From: Sinorhizobium fredii USDA 205
GTDB lineage: Bacteria; Pseudomonadota; Alphaproteobacteria; Rhizobiales; Rhizobiaceae
NCBI RefSeq assembly: GCF_001461695.1
Contig: NZ_AUTC01000115.1
Coordinates: 1 to 64,000 of the forward strand
Reading direction: 5' to 3'
DNA: 64,000 bases
Below are positions 57,398 to 64,000 of this stretch, piece by piece (positions within the stretch are counted from its first letter, which is position 1; each line of letters starts with the position of its first letter). The position numbers were made by a program, and so were the translations under genes. The notes below the pieces were generated by a model. The model saw nothing but the letters and a program-made list of their open reading frames with translations. It ran no database searches and had not been told where the DNA came from.

Positions 57398-58990
57398 CTA
57401 ATACCCCAGCGCCATTCCATCCTTGCGGGGGTCGGACCCTCCGATCAGGACGCCGCGCTCCCAGTCGATCCGGATGGCCTGCGCGCCGCCGATGGCCGTG
57501 CGCGGCGGCTCAACCTTGAAGCCGCGGCGTTCCAGTTCGGCGCCGAGGCGGGTGCGGATGGCTGTCTCGGCCTCCACCGTCGCGGTCGCGGGCAGTGGAA
57601 AGAGGCGCGGCAGGTCGATGGCGGTCTGAAGATCGAGGCCGCAATCGTAGAGCCGCGACAACAGATGCGCATTGCCCATGGCCTGATAATGGCCGCCCAT
57701 GACGCCGAACGGCATGACCACGCGGCCGGCCTCGGCGACCATTCCGGGGATGATCGTATGCATCGGCCGCTTGCGCGGGCCGACTTCGTTCGGATGCTCT
57801 GCGACCAGCGAAAAGCTCTGGCCCCGATTGTGGAACAACACGCCGGAACGCGGTGCCATCAGCCCGCTGCCATAGGCGCTGAAGATCGAATTGATGAAGC
57901 TGACCACGTTGCGGTCTCGATCCACCACGCAAAGATAGACGGTATCCTTGTGCTCGACCGTGTCGAAGGACGGCAGCGGCTCGGCGACCCGATCGACGGA
58001 GATGGCGCTGGCGAGGCGGTCGGCAAGCGTGCTCGACAGCATGCGCTCGACGACCCCGTCCGACCCGGTCGGATCGGCGACCATCGCGTCGCGCGCGGCG
58101 TAGGCGAGCCGTGTCGCCTCGAGGAGGATATGCAGATCGTCGATCGCGAACGGGTCCTTGGACACCGAGAAACGCGAGAGGATGTTCAGGATCAGGAGGG
58201 CCACGACGCCCTGACCGTTCGGCGGACATTCGTAGATGGTTCGGCCGCGATAGGTCGTGGAGATGGGTGTCACATAGTCGCCTTGAGCGCTGCCGAAATC
58301 CTCGAGGCTGTGCTGACCGCCGAGGCTGCGCAGATAGTCGACCATGTCCTCGGCCACGGCGCCGCGATAGAAGGCGTCCCGGCCGTCGCGCGCGATCCCG
58401 TCGAGGGTGTCGGCGAGCAGCGGCTGGCGCTGGATGCTGCCGACCGGCGGCGCCTCTCCCTCCACCAGGAAGGTGGCCCGGGCGGTCGGGTCTACCGCCA
58501 GGAGATCGCGCTGCAGGCCAAGATCGGCGGCGACACGCGGCGTCAGCACGTAGCCCTCGCGTGCCATCGCGATCGCCGGTTGAAGGACCTCGGCGATCGG
58601 CATCCGCCCGAAGTCGCTCAGGAGGCGGCACCAGGCGTCGACCGCTCCGGGAACGGTGACGGCATGTGGAGAGGAGCGCTCGATCGCCTCCACCCCTTCG
58701 GCCCGCAACGCCTCGCCGGTCAGGGCGGCCGGCGCCCGGCCCGAACCGTTATAGGCGCGAATGTCGGTGGATCCCTCCAGCGCTATCATCGCAAAACAGT
58801 CCCCGCCGACGCCGGTCGAGCCGGCCTCGACGACCGACTGAACCGCCACGGCCGCCACCGCCGCATCGACGGCGTTGCCGCCTGCCTTCAGGACCTCGAT
58901 GGCCGTCAGGGTTGCGGCCGGATGCGAAGTTGCCGCCATCCCATGGCGGGCAACGGCCAACGATCGGCCAGGATCTTCGAAATTGCGCAT
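57398..58990 (-). CDS. ggt: gamma-glutamyltransferase
   Basis: 530 residues, no signal peptide. N-terminal ATSHPAATLTAIEVLKAGGNAVDAAVAAVAVQSVVE, VPGAVDAWCRLLSDFG, ECPPNGQGVVALLILNIL, and Thr350 in KDTVYLCVVDRDRNVVSFINSIFSAYGSGLMAP, the expected autocatalytic nucleophile; GVMGGHYQAMGNAHLLSRL near the C-terminus. It belongs to the cytoplasmic/other-substrate branch (YwrD-like) by the absent signal peptide. It would cleave gamma-glutamyl amides or cephalosporin-type acyl groups. It is one of three genes in the window whose families act on glutamyl or oxoproline compounds. Confidence 0.88.
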   Translation of the reverse strand: MRNFEDPGRSLAVARHGMAATSHPAATLTAIEVLKAGGNAVDAAVAAVAVQSVVEAGSTGVGGDCFAMIALEGSTDIRAYNGSGRAPAALTGEALRAEGVEAIERSSPHAVTVPGAVDAWCRLLSDFGRMPIAEVLQPAIAMAREGYVLTPRVAADLGLQRDLLAVDPTARATFLVEGEAPPVGSIQRQPLLADTLDGIARDGRDAFYRGAVAEDMVDYLRSLGGQHSLEDFGSAQGDYVTPISTTYRGRTIYECPPNGQGVVALLILNILSRFSVSKDPFAIDDLHILLEATRLAYAARDAMVADPTGSDGVVERMLSSTLADRLASAISVDRVAEPLPSFDTVEHKDTVYLCVVDRDRNVVSFINSIFSAYGSGLMAPRSGVLFHNRGQSFSLVAEHPNEVGPRKRPMHTIIPGMVAEAGRVVMPFGVMGGHYQAMGNAHLLSRLYDCGLDLQTAIDLPRLFPLPATATVEAETAIRTRLGAELERRGFKVEPPRTAIGGAQAIRIDWERGVLIGGSDPRKDGMALGY

Positions 58991-59196
58991 GGCGTTGTCC
59001 TTGTCACTCCGCTCGCGTCAGTGCAGGGCCGGTCACGGTTCGGCGCGGATCACAAAGCGGCCCATCACGTGTAGGTGGTCACTTGCTTCTGCCGCATAAG
59101 ATGTGACAGGAAGAGCATGCATTCAATCGATGATAGCAGCGGGACTGGCGAGCCCGGCATGGTGCGCTGGGTGCTACCTCGCCGTTTTGCCTGCCC

Positions 59197-61437
59197 TTAC
59201 TGCACCTGCGAGAAGGTGAAGGCGATATCGCCATGGTACCAGACGAACTCGTTCTCCTTGGCGTTGAGGCCTCCGGGGTTTCGCAGCACCAGGCCGCAGA
59301 GGCGCGCGGTGTCGAGCCACACAAAACAGACCTCGTCACCCGGAAAGCGCATCTCGACACCGGTCATGCGGCCACCGCCGATTGAGGCCCAGCCTCCCGA
59401 TAGCGTGCCCTCGCCCTCCGCCGAGATGGCCGCCTCGTGCACCTCGCCATCGAATATGCGTCCGCGCAGCCGATGCCCGAAGAACAGCGAACGGACCTCT
59501 TCGGCCGTCAGCCTGTTCCTGCTGGTGAACTCGCCGTTCATCAGGCTCTCCGGCACGCCGGCGAGCCGCAGCCCCTCCCGGAGCGGTTCTCGGTCCTCGT
59601 GTGTCTTGACGCCGAGCGGCGGGGACGTCAGCGGCGGGCACGTGGCGATGCTGACCACGGTTCCGCCCCGTCTGACGCTCAGCGCATTGAAGCGGGCGAC
59701 TGCGGCTTCGGCTTCCGACCGACGACCAAGATGTCCAGAGGCGGCGGCAAGCACCAGAAGCGAACTCTCGTCCTCGGGATTGAGCCTGATGCTGCGCTCC
59801 ACAGCCTCCACAGCCGCCTCGTAATTTTCCATGCGGAACTCCGTCAGGCCGAGGACATACATGAAGAAAGCGGGATAGTGAGGGTCGAGCCGGATGGCCG
59901 TGCGGATATGGGGAATGGCCTCCGCCGGCCGCCCGGCCGAAGTGAGGATCAGAGCCATCAAGGCATAGCTCCAGGAGTCTCCGGGTTCGAGCGCGATGGC
60001 TTCCTTGACTTCGGCGAGCGCCTCCGGGTGCTGCCAGTCGGCTTCGGCCAGCAGCCCGGCCGCCTGGTGCGCCAGTGCCGTGTTGTGCTTCTGCGCACTG
60101 CGCAGATACTTCGATGCCTTGGCTCTCGCTTCGAAGCGCGTCATTCCCAAATGGTAATGCCAACGCCAGTGATAGAGGCGTGCATGAACCATGGCCGCCG
60201 CGGCATAGGCGCGTCCATAGGCGGGATCGAGCGCGATCGCCTCTTCGAAATAGGGCAGCGCCTTGACGGAATCCTCGGGAGTCATGCGCCGGTAGTGCTC
60301 CCAGCCGCGCAGGAACGCATCGAAAGCGGCCGGCACCGTGGTTTCCTTGCGGCTGAGGGCCATTTGCTCGTCGGGCTGCAAGCGAAGCGCCAGGGCGTCG
60401 GCAATGCCGCGTGTCACTTCGTCCTGCAACGCAAAGACATCGGCGAGCGTCCCGTCGAATTTTCCAGCCCAGGCGTGCCCCCCGTCTTGCGAGTCGACAA
60501 GCTGGGCATTGATGCGCAGCTGTTCCCCGGCGCGCTGCACGCTGCCCTCCAGGATGTATCTGACGCCGAGCTCCCCGGACACCTGCTCGGCCGTCACCGC
60601 CCTGCCCTTGTAGGCGAAGGTCGAGTTGCGGGCGATCACAAACAATCCGGAAATCTGCGCCAGCTCGGTGACGAGCGCATCGGTCATGCCATCGGCGAAA
60701 TATTCCTGCCGCGGATCGTCGCTGACATTGGCAAAGGGAAGCACGGCGATCGACGGCTTGTCCGGCAGGGCCAGATCCGCGCGGGCGATCGAGGCCGGTT
60801 CCTCGGCCCGGTCCCACGGCTGCCACCAGATGAGGCCGGCAGCGACGCCGAGCATCGCGGCAGATGCCGCGAGTATTCCAAAGCGTCGTCTGCGGCGACC
60901 CAGCGACTTCGCGCTGCCGGCGCGCGCTTCACACGGCAGGAGGCGGTAGGTCCGCACCGGCTTTTCGATGTGCTTCAGGCGCTGTTCGCCGAGAAAGTCG
61001 AACCCGACGTCGAGGTGCTTCTCCACCTGGTCGAAAGCCGTGCCGGATATCATGATCCCACCCGGTTCGGCGCGGCTCTGCAGTCGCTCGGCGATGATCA
61101 CGCCATCGCCCTGGATGTCGTCTCCCTCGACGATCACGTCGCCGAGATTGATGCCGATGCGGAATTCAAGCCCGTGCTCGTCGACGCCGCGTTTCTCGGA
61201 TTTCGCCCGCTGCACCTCCACCGCGCAGCGGACCGCCTCGACGACGCTGTGGAACTCGATCAGCAGCCCGTCGCCCATGGTCTTGATCAACCGCCCGCCG
61301 TGTGCGGCAATGCGTTCTTCAAAAAGTTCGTGCAGATCGGCCTGGAACCGCACACGGGTGCCTTCCTCGTCGGCCTGGCTGAGTAGCCCGTAGCCGGCGA
61401 CGTCCGCAATCATGACGGCGGCAAGCCTGCGCTCCAT
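59197..61437 (-). CDS. adenylate cyclase-like protein with TPR repeats and C-terminal extra domain
   Basis: 746 residues. The cyclase domain (1-165) keeps Asp12, Lys52 and Asp56 but the transition-state Asn is Ile (DGVIIAERL where the relative at 36938 has DGVNVAARL), so activity is doubtful. One membrane helix at about 186-205 (ILAASAAMLGVAAGLIWW), then a TolB-like segment and TPRs, then a C-terminal region (about 610-746) with a beta-rich FDGEVHEAAISAEGEGTLSGG pattern not seen in the other cyclase. The membrane placement of the cytoplasmic cyclase with a periplasmic TPR part suggests signal sensing outside. Confidence 0.85.
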   Translation of the reverse strand: MERRLAAVMIADVAGYGLLSQADEEGTRVRFQADLHELFEERIAAHGGRLIKTMGDGLLIEFHSVVEAVRCAVEVQRAKSEKRGVDEHGLEFRIGINLGDVIVEGDDIQGDGVIIAERLQSRAEPGGIMISGTAFDQVEKHLDVGFDFLGEQRLKHIEKPVRTYRLLPCEARAGSAKSLGRRRRRFGILAASAAMLGVAAGLIWWQPWDRAEEPASIARADLALPDKPSIAVLPFANVSDDPRQEYFADGMTDALVTELAQISGLFVIARNSTFAYKGRAVTAEQVSGELGVRYILEGSVQRAGEQLRINAQLVDSQDGGHAWAGKFDGTLADVFALQDEVTRGIADALALRLQPDEQMALSRKETTVPAAFDAFLRGWEHYRRMTPEDSVKALPYFEEAIALDPAYGRAYAAAAMVHARLYHWRWHYHLGMTRFEARAKASKYLRSAQKHNTALAHQAAGLLAEADWQHPEALAEVKEAIALEPGDSWSYALMALILTSAGRPAEAIPHIRTAIRLDPHYPAFFMYVLGLTEFRMENYEAAVEAVERSIRLNPEDESSLLVLAAASGHLGRRSEAEAAVARFNALSVRRGGTVVSIATCPPLTSPPLGVKTHEDREPLREGLRLAGVPESLMNGEFTSRNRLTAEEVRSLFFGHRLRGRIFDGEVHEAAISAEGEGTLSGGWASIGGGRMTGVEMRFPGDEVCFVWLDTARLCGLVLRNPGGLNAKENEFVWYHGDIAFTFSQVQ

Positions 61438-61555
61438 TGGACGAAGTCCCTCGGATGACTACTCTACCGCAATATTGGCAATTACTAAAACAAGCCGATG
61501 GCACCTGGACCTTCCGGGAGCCGCATCGAAGACATAAGCGTCCATGCGGAACTGT

Positions 61556-61587
61556 GCCATCAAGGTGGCACGAGCCATCTTGATGGC
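61556..61587. promoter_or_regulatory. Inverted repeat before the toxin-antitoxin pair
   Basis: GCCATCAAG (61556-61564) and CTTGATGGC (61579-61587) are perfect 9-bp arms around 14 bp. It lies 43-74 bp before the antitoxin start, the expected site for autoregulation by the toxin-antitoxin complex. Confidence 0.55.
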
Positions 61588-61629
61588 TTTGTCATCTCGG
61601 CCTATATTGACTGGGCAAGGAGTCCCAAA

Positions 61630-61878
61630 ATGGCCGAACCGCAGCTTTCAGTCAGAAGTGCCAGAGCCCGTGATCTTGCGCATCGGCTTGCGCGACGCGA
61701 GAACCGCTCGATCGCCGACATTGTCGAACGCGCGCTTGAAGCCTATGAGATTCGCGAAGCGGGCCGCGAGCCCGCGTCGGCCTTCTACGCCCGCTTGTCT
61801 GACAGCTACGCAAGCGACATCGATCTTGAGGCCATGATCAGGGAAGGACGGCGGCCCCATAAGGGGCCCGAGCTTTGA
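61630..61878 (+). CDS. VapB/FitA-type antitoxin
   Basis: 82 residues from ATG 61630, with CAAGGAG upstream. Short protein with an N-terminal strand-helix-helix (LSVRSARARDLAHRLARRENRSIADIVERALEAYEI) of ribbon-helix-helix/FitA type and an acidic C-terminal half (DSYASDIDLEAMIREGRRPHKG) suited to toxin binding. It overlaps the PIN toxin start by 4 bp (TTGA), as in typical VapBC pairs. DNA binding to the inverted repeat at 61556 is inferred. Confidence 0.82.
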   Translation: MAEPQLSVRSARARDLAHRLARRENRSIADIVERALEAYEIREAGREPASAFYARLSDSYASDIDLEAMIREGRRPHKGPEL

Positions 61879-62288
61879 TCTTTCTGGATACCAACGTCAT
61901 CTCCGAGACGCTGCGCAAGTCGCCGTCCGAAGCGGTGATCTCCTGGCTGGTGCGTCACGACGCGGAGATCGCACTTCCGACCGTGACGATCGCCGAGATC
62001 GCCTACGCTATCCAGAAGATTATGCCCGATCAGCGCGCGGCGCGGCTGGAACAGGCGCTTTCCGACTGGCGGCGACGGTTTGCCGACCGGATATTCGGTC
62101 TAACGGAAGAGGCGGCGATTGCCTATGGTGAGATCATGGGCGCAGCCTCGAGGCAGGGGCGCACAATGTCGGCCCCGGACGGCATGATCGCCGCCATCGC
62201 ACGGGTGAATGGCGGACGTCTGGCGACCCGCAATATTGCGGACTTTCGATCGACGGGGCTCGACCTCGTTTCACCGTGGGACTTCTAA
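61875..62288 (+). CDS. vapC: PIN-domain toxin (VapC/FitB-type)
   Basis: 137 residues from TTG 61875. PIN catalytic acidic residues: IFLDTNVISE, a middle Glu in TVTIAEIAYAIQ, SAPDGMIAAIA and ATRNIADF. These place a metal ion for RNA cleavage. The length and order are those of VapC toxins; the FitB resemblance is from EIAYAI. The toxin acts as an RNase; its RNA target is not known. Confidence 0.88.
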   Translation: MIFLDTNVISETLRKSPSEAVISWLVRHDAEIALPTVTIAEIAYAIQKIMPDQRAARLEQALSDWRRRFADRIFGLTEEAAIAYGEIMGAASRQGRTMSAPDGMIAAIARVNGGRLATRNIADFRSTGLDLVSPWDF

Positions 62289-62289
62289 T

Positions 62290-62814
62290 CTAGCTCTTCA
62301 CCACGGCCGGCCATTCGCTCGTCGTGCCCGGCTGCACCGGCCGTTCCAGATAGGTCGAAAGCACGACATAGCTCCGCGTCGCCTTGACGCCGGGGGTGTC
62401 GTAGAGGCGCGCCAACAGGCCTTCGAGCGCATGGGTGCTCTCGGTGCGGACCTTGAGCAGCATGCAGGTGTCACCCGCGACCGAGTGGATCTCCTCGACT
62501 TCGGGATATTCCTCGATAGCAAGCAGCGCCTGCGTCTTGCCCCAGCCGGTCGTATCGACATGGACGAAGGCGAGCAGCGTCTTCCCGACAGCCTCGGGAT
62601 CGATCAGCGCGGCCACGCGGCGGATCGCGCCGGAGCGCCGGAGGCGCTTCACCCGCTCATGCGCGGCCGGCGGCGAAAGCCCGACGCGTTCGCCGAGCTC
62701 GGCGTAGCTCGTCGTCGCGTCCTCGACGAGGACGCCTAATAGCTTTCGGTCCATCGCGTCGAGGTCGCGCTCTGGCGGGCGCTTCCGCCGAACGTCATCT
62801 GTATTTTGATCCAT
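62290..62814 (-). CDS. Lrp/AsnC-family regulator
   Basis: 174 residues. N-terminal HTH MDRKLLGVLVEDATTSYAELGERVGLSPPAAHERVKRLRRSGAIR after a 20-residue basic lead, then the RAM/AsnC ligand domain (FVHVDTTGWGKTQALLAIEEYPEVEEIHSVAGDTCMLLKVR). The start is 49 bp from the divergent MFS start; the gap holds a CTGCA-N4-TGCAG dyad. A role in regulating the transporter, in response to an amino acid, is typical for the arrangement. Confidence 0.9.
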   Translation of the reverse strand: MDQNTDDVRRKRPPERDLDAMDRKLLGVLVEDATTSYAELGERVGLSPPAAHERVKRLRRSGAIRRVAALIDPEAVGKTLLAFVHVDTTGWGKTQALLAIEEYPEVEEIHSVAGDTCMLLKVRTESTHALEGLLARLYDTPGVKATRSYVVLSTYLERPVQPGTTSEWPAVVKS

Positions 62815-62844
62815 TCCGTTATTGCCTCTTGCTACCGAATTTCA

Positions 62845-62862
62845 TTCTGCAAATATGCAGGA
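62845..62862. promoter_or_regulatory. CTGCA-AATA-TGCAG dyad, candidate Lrp operator
   Basis: A perfect 5-bp dyad extended to TTCTGCAAATATGCAGGA, placed immediately before the MFS start codon and between it and the Lrp gene. Confidence 0.6.
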
Positions 62863-64000
62863 ATGACGAACATCGATCAATCTATTTCCACGCTATCGGC
62901 AGAGCGGGCGCGCATCCCGCCCTTCGCCTTCGTGCTGACCGTCTGCATCGGTGTCATCGGCTCCAACTCGCTGGCGCTCGGACCGATTGCGCCGGAAGTG
63001 GCACGGAGCCTCGGCGCCGATGTCCCCGCCGTGATGACGGCTTCCGCTGCCTTCGGCCTCGGCACGGCGGCGAGCGCCGTCTTTCTTGGCCGCCTCATCG
63101 ACCGGCACGGCCCGCGGCGCATGCTCGCGGCGGCGCTGCTTTTGCTTGCCGCCGGGCTCGCCGGCAGCGCCTTCGCGCCGGCGTTGCCACTCCTGGTCGC
63201 TGCCCAGCTCGTCGTCGGCATTGCGGCAGGTATTGCACTTCCGGCCATCTACACGCTGGCCTCGGTGATCGCGCCGGCCGGGCGGGAGAGCGAGACGATC
63301 GGCCTGGTGCTGACCGGCTGGACGCTGAGCATGGTGGCCGGCGTGCCGCTGTCGGCGGCCATCGCCGATTTCGCCGGCTGGCGGACGGTCTACCTCGTCG
63401 TCGCGGCCGCGACCCTGGTCGCCTGCACCGCCGTCCGGCTCGCGGCGGTGCGGGAAGGATCGGCGGGCCAGGCGACCTCGCCGCTGGCGGCACTCGGCGT
63501 GCGCGGCGTCGCGCCGCTTCTGGTCGCCTGTGCGGCTTTCATGGCGGCCTTCTATGGTGTTTACGGCTATATCGGCGACCACCTGCATGCCGCGCTCGGC
63601 CTGCCCGTCAGCGCCAACGGCCTCGTTGCGATCTCCTACGGACTGGGCTTCGGCGGCGCCGCCTTCCTCGACCGGCTGATCGATCGCTTCGGCGCGGCCA
63701 GGCTGCTGCCGCTCATTTTCCTCGCCGTCGCCGGCGTCTATATCGCGATGTCGGCGGCGAGCGGTTTCTATCCGGCCATGCTGGCGGTCGTCTTTCTGTG
63801 GGGGCTTGCCAACCATTTCGGCCTGAACGTGCTCATCATGCGGCTGACCGCGCTCGATCCCGCCAGGCGTGGCGCAATCATGGGGCTCAACAGCGGCGTC
63901 ACCTATCTCGCCCTCTTCGCCGGCACCATCGGCTTCGGCGCGGTTTATGCCGGGACTGCCTTTTACAGCCTGCCGCTGGCGGCGGCAGGCTTGATGCTGG
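62863..64000 (+). CDS. MFS transporter, 5' part
   Basis: The gene runs off the right edge; 379 residues are visible from ATG 62863. Membrane helices alternate with MFS motif A-like GRLIDRHGPRRML between helices 2 and 3 and RLIDRFGAARLL in the second half, giving the two-fold repeat. The helix pattern VLTVCIGVIGSNSLALGPIAPEVARSLG suits the DHA1 drug/arabinose efflux group. Probably controlled by the divergent Lrp regulator, which may point to amino-acid export. Confidence 0.88.
   Translation, partial: MTNIDQSISTLSAERARIPPFAFVLTVCIGVIGSNSLALGPIAPEVARSLGADVPAVMTASAAFGLGTAASAVFLGRLIDRHGPRRMLAAALLLLAAGLAGSAFAPALPLLVAAQLVVGIAAGIALPAIYTLASVIAPAGRESETIGLVLTGWTLSMVAGVPLSAAIADFAGWRTVYLVVAAATLVACTAVRLAAVREGSAGQATSPLAALGVRGVAPLLVACAAFMAAFYGVYGYIGDHLHAALGLPVSANGLVAISYGLGFGGAAFLDRLIDRFGAARLLPLIFLAVAGVYIAMSAASGFYPAMLAVVFLWGLANHFGLNVLIMRLTALDPARRGAIMGLNSGVTYLALFAGTIGFGAVYAGTAFYSLPLAAAGLML

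Noticed and set aside
57398..58990. Classifying the gamma-glutamyltransferase as a periplasmic glutathione enzyme
   Set aside because: No signal peptide is present, so a cytoplasmic location and a different gamma-glutamyl or acyl substrate are equally likely.

Overview
The window is a GC-rich (roughly 60-65% G+C by eye), gene-dense stretch of an alphaproteobacterial genome, most likely a Sinorhizobium/Ensifer or close Rhizobiaceae member. The basis is the gene content (TctABC, NitT/TauT and polar amino-acid ABC importers, LysR regulators, two adenylate cyclase-TPR proteins of the kind abundant in rhizobia) and RIME-like rhizobial intergenic repeats (5246-5315, 43720-43810, 57221-57360, 38767-38822). 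No rRNA, tRNA, CRISPR, insertion sequence or replication origin was recognised. It reads as accessory catabolic territory: transport plus dissimilation modules, each with its own regulator. The assignment to a megaplasmid or chromid rather than the chromosome is a guess.

Layout. 1-950: start of a PQQ-type sugar dehydrogenase (minus) and a TetR remnant. 1012-5200: a TctA-TctB fusion permease, a divergent LysR regulator and an alpha/beta hydrolase. 5367-14891: a catabolic module. One minus-strand operon runs hydrolase, luciferase-like flavin monooxygenase, SsuABC/TauABC-type importer, cysteine amidohydrolase and AbrB-family membrane protein. Divergent to it are an esterase and a LysR regulator, then an FMN reductase that probably feeds the monooxygenase. 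14965-18343: DUF899, metallo-beta-lactamase-fold, LysR-remnant, small membrane and NYN-LOTUS genes. 18663-22078: an AraC-type regulator and a four-gene cassette of unknown function with two paralogous proteins and a caspase-like small protein, closed by two hairpins.

22346-28396: accB-accC, a degenerate second BCCP-like gene, pxpB-pxpC-pxpA (5-oxoprolinase) and an aminotransferase in one tight operon. 28470-34336: a NAC-like LysR regulator, divergent SDR dehydrogenase, polar amino-acid ABC transporter (its binding-protein gene frameshifted) and an RraA-like aldolase. 34588-43656: methyltransferase, GlxA-type regulator, adenylate cyclase-TPR protein, DinB-like and dienelactone-hydrolase-like genes, then a PNPOx/PNPOx-GAF-winged-helix pair divergent from an FMO-like flavoprotein with an 11-bp-phased repeat array between them. 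43830-48128: an HyuA-HyuB (OplAH-type) oxoprolinase divergent from its MarR-like regulator across a near-perfect 29-bp palindrome. 48278-52502: potassium channel, CaX antiporter, DUF2950 and DUF3300. 52771-57060: pseudouridine synthase and a complete tctC-tctB-tctA set. 57398-64000: gamma-glutamyltransferase, a second and apparently degenerate adenylate cyclase-TPR protein, a VapBC/FitAB-type toxin-antitoxin pair, an Lrp regulator and a divergent MFS transporter running off the end.

The best leads are: the flavin-monooxygenase module tied together by two copies of a LysR-type box; the cassette at 19560-22022; the fused carboxylase-like/oxoprolinase operon; and the PNPOx-GAF-winged-helix regulator with its TTAGG array. 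All functional statements are from reading the sequence; no database search was run.
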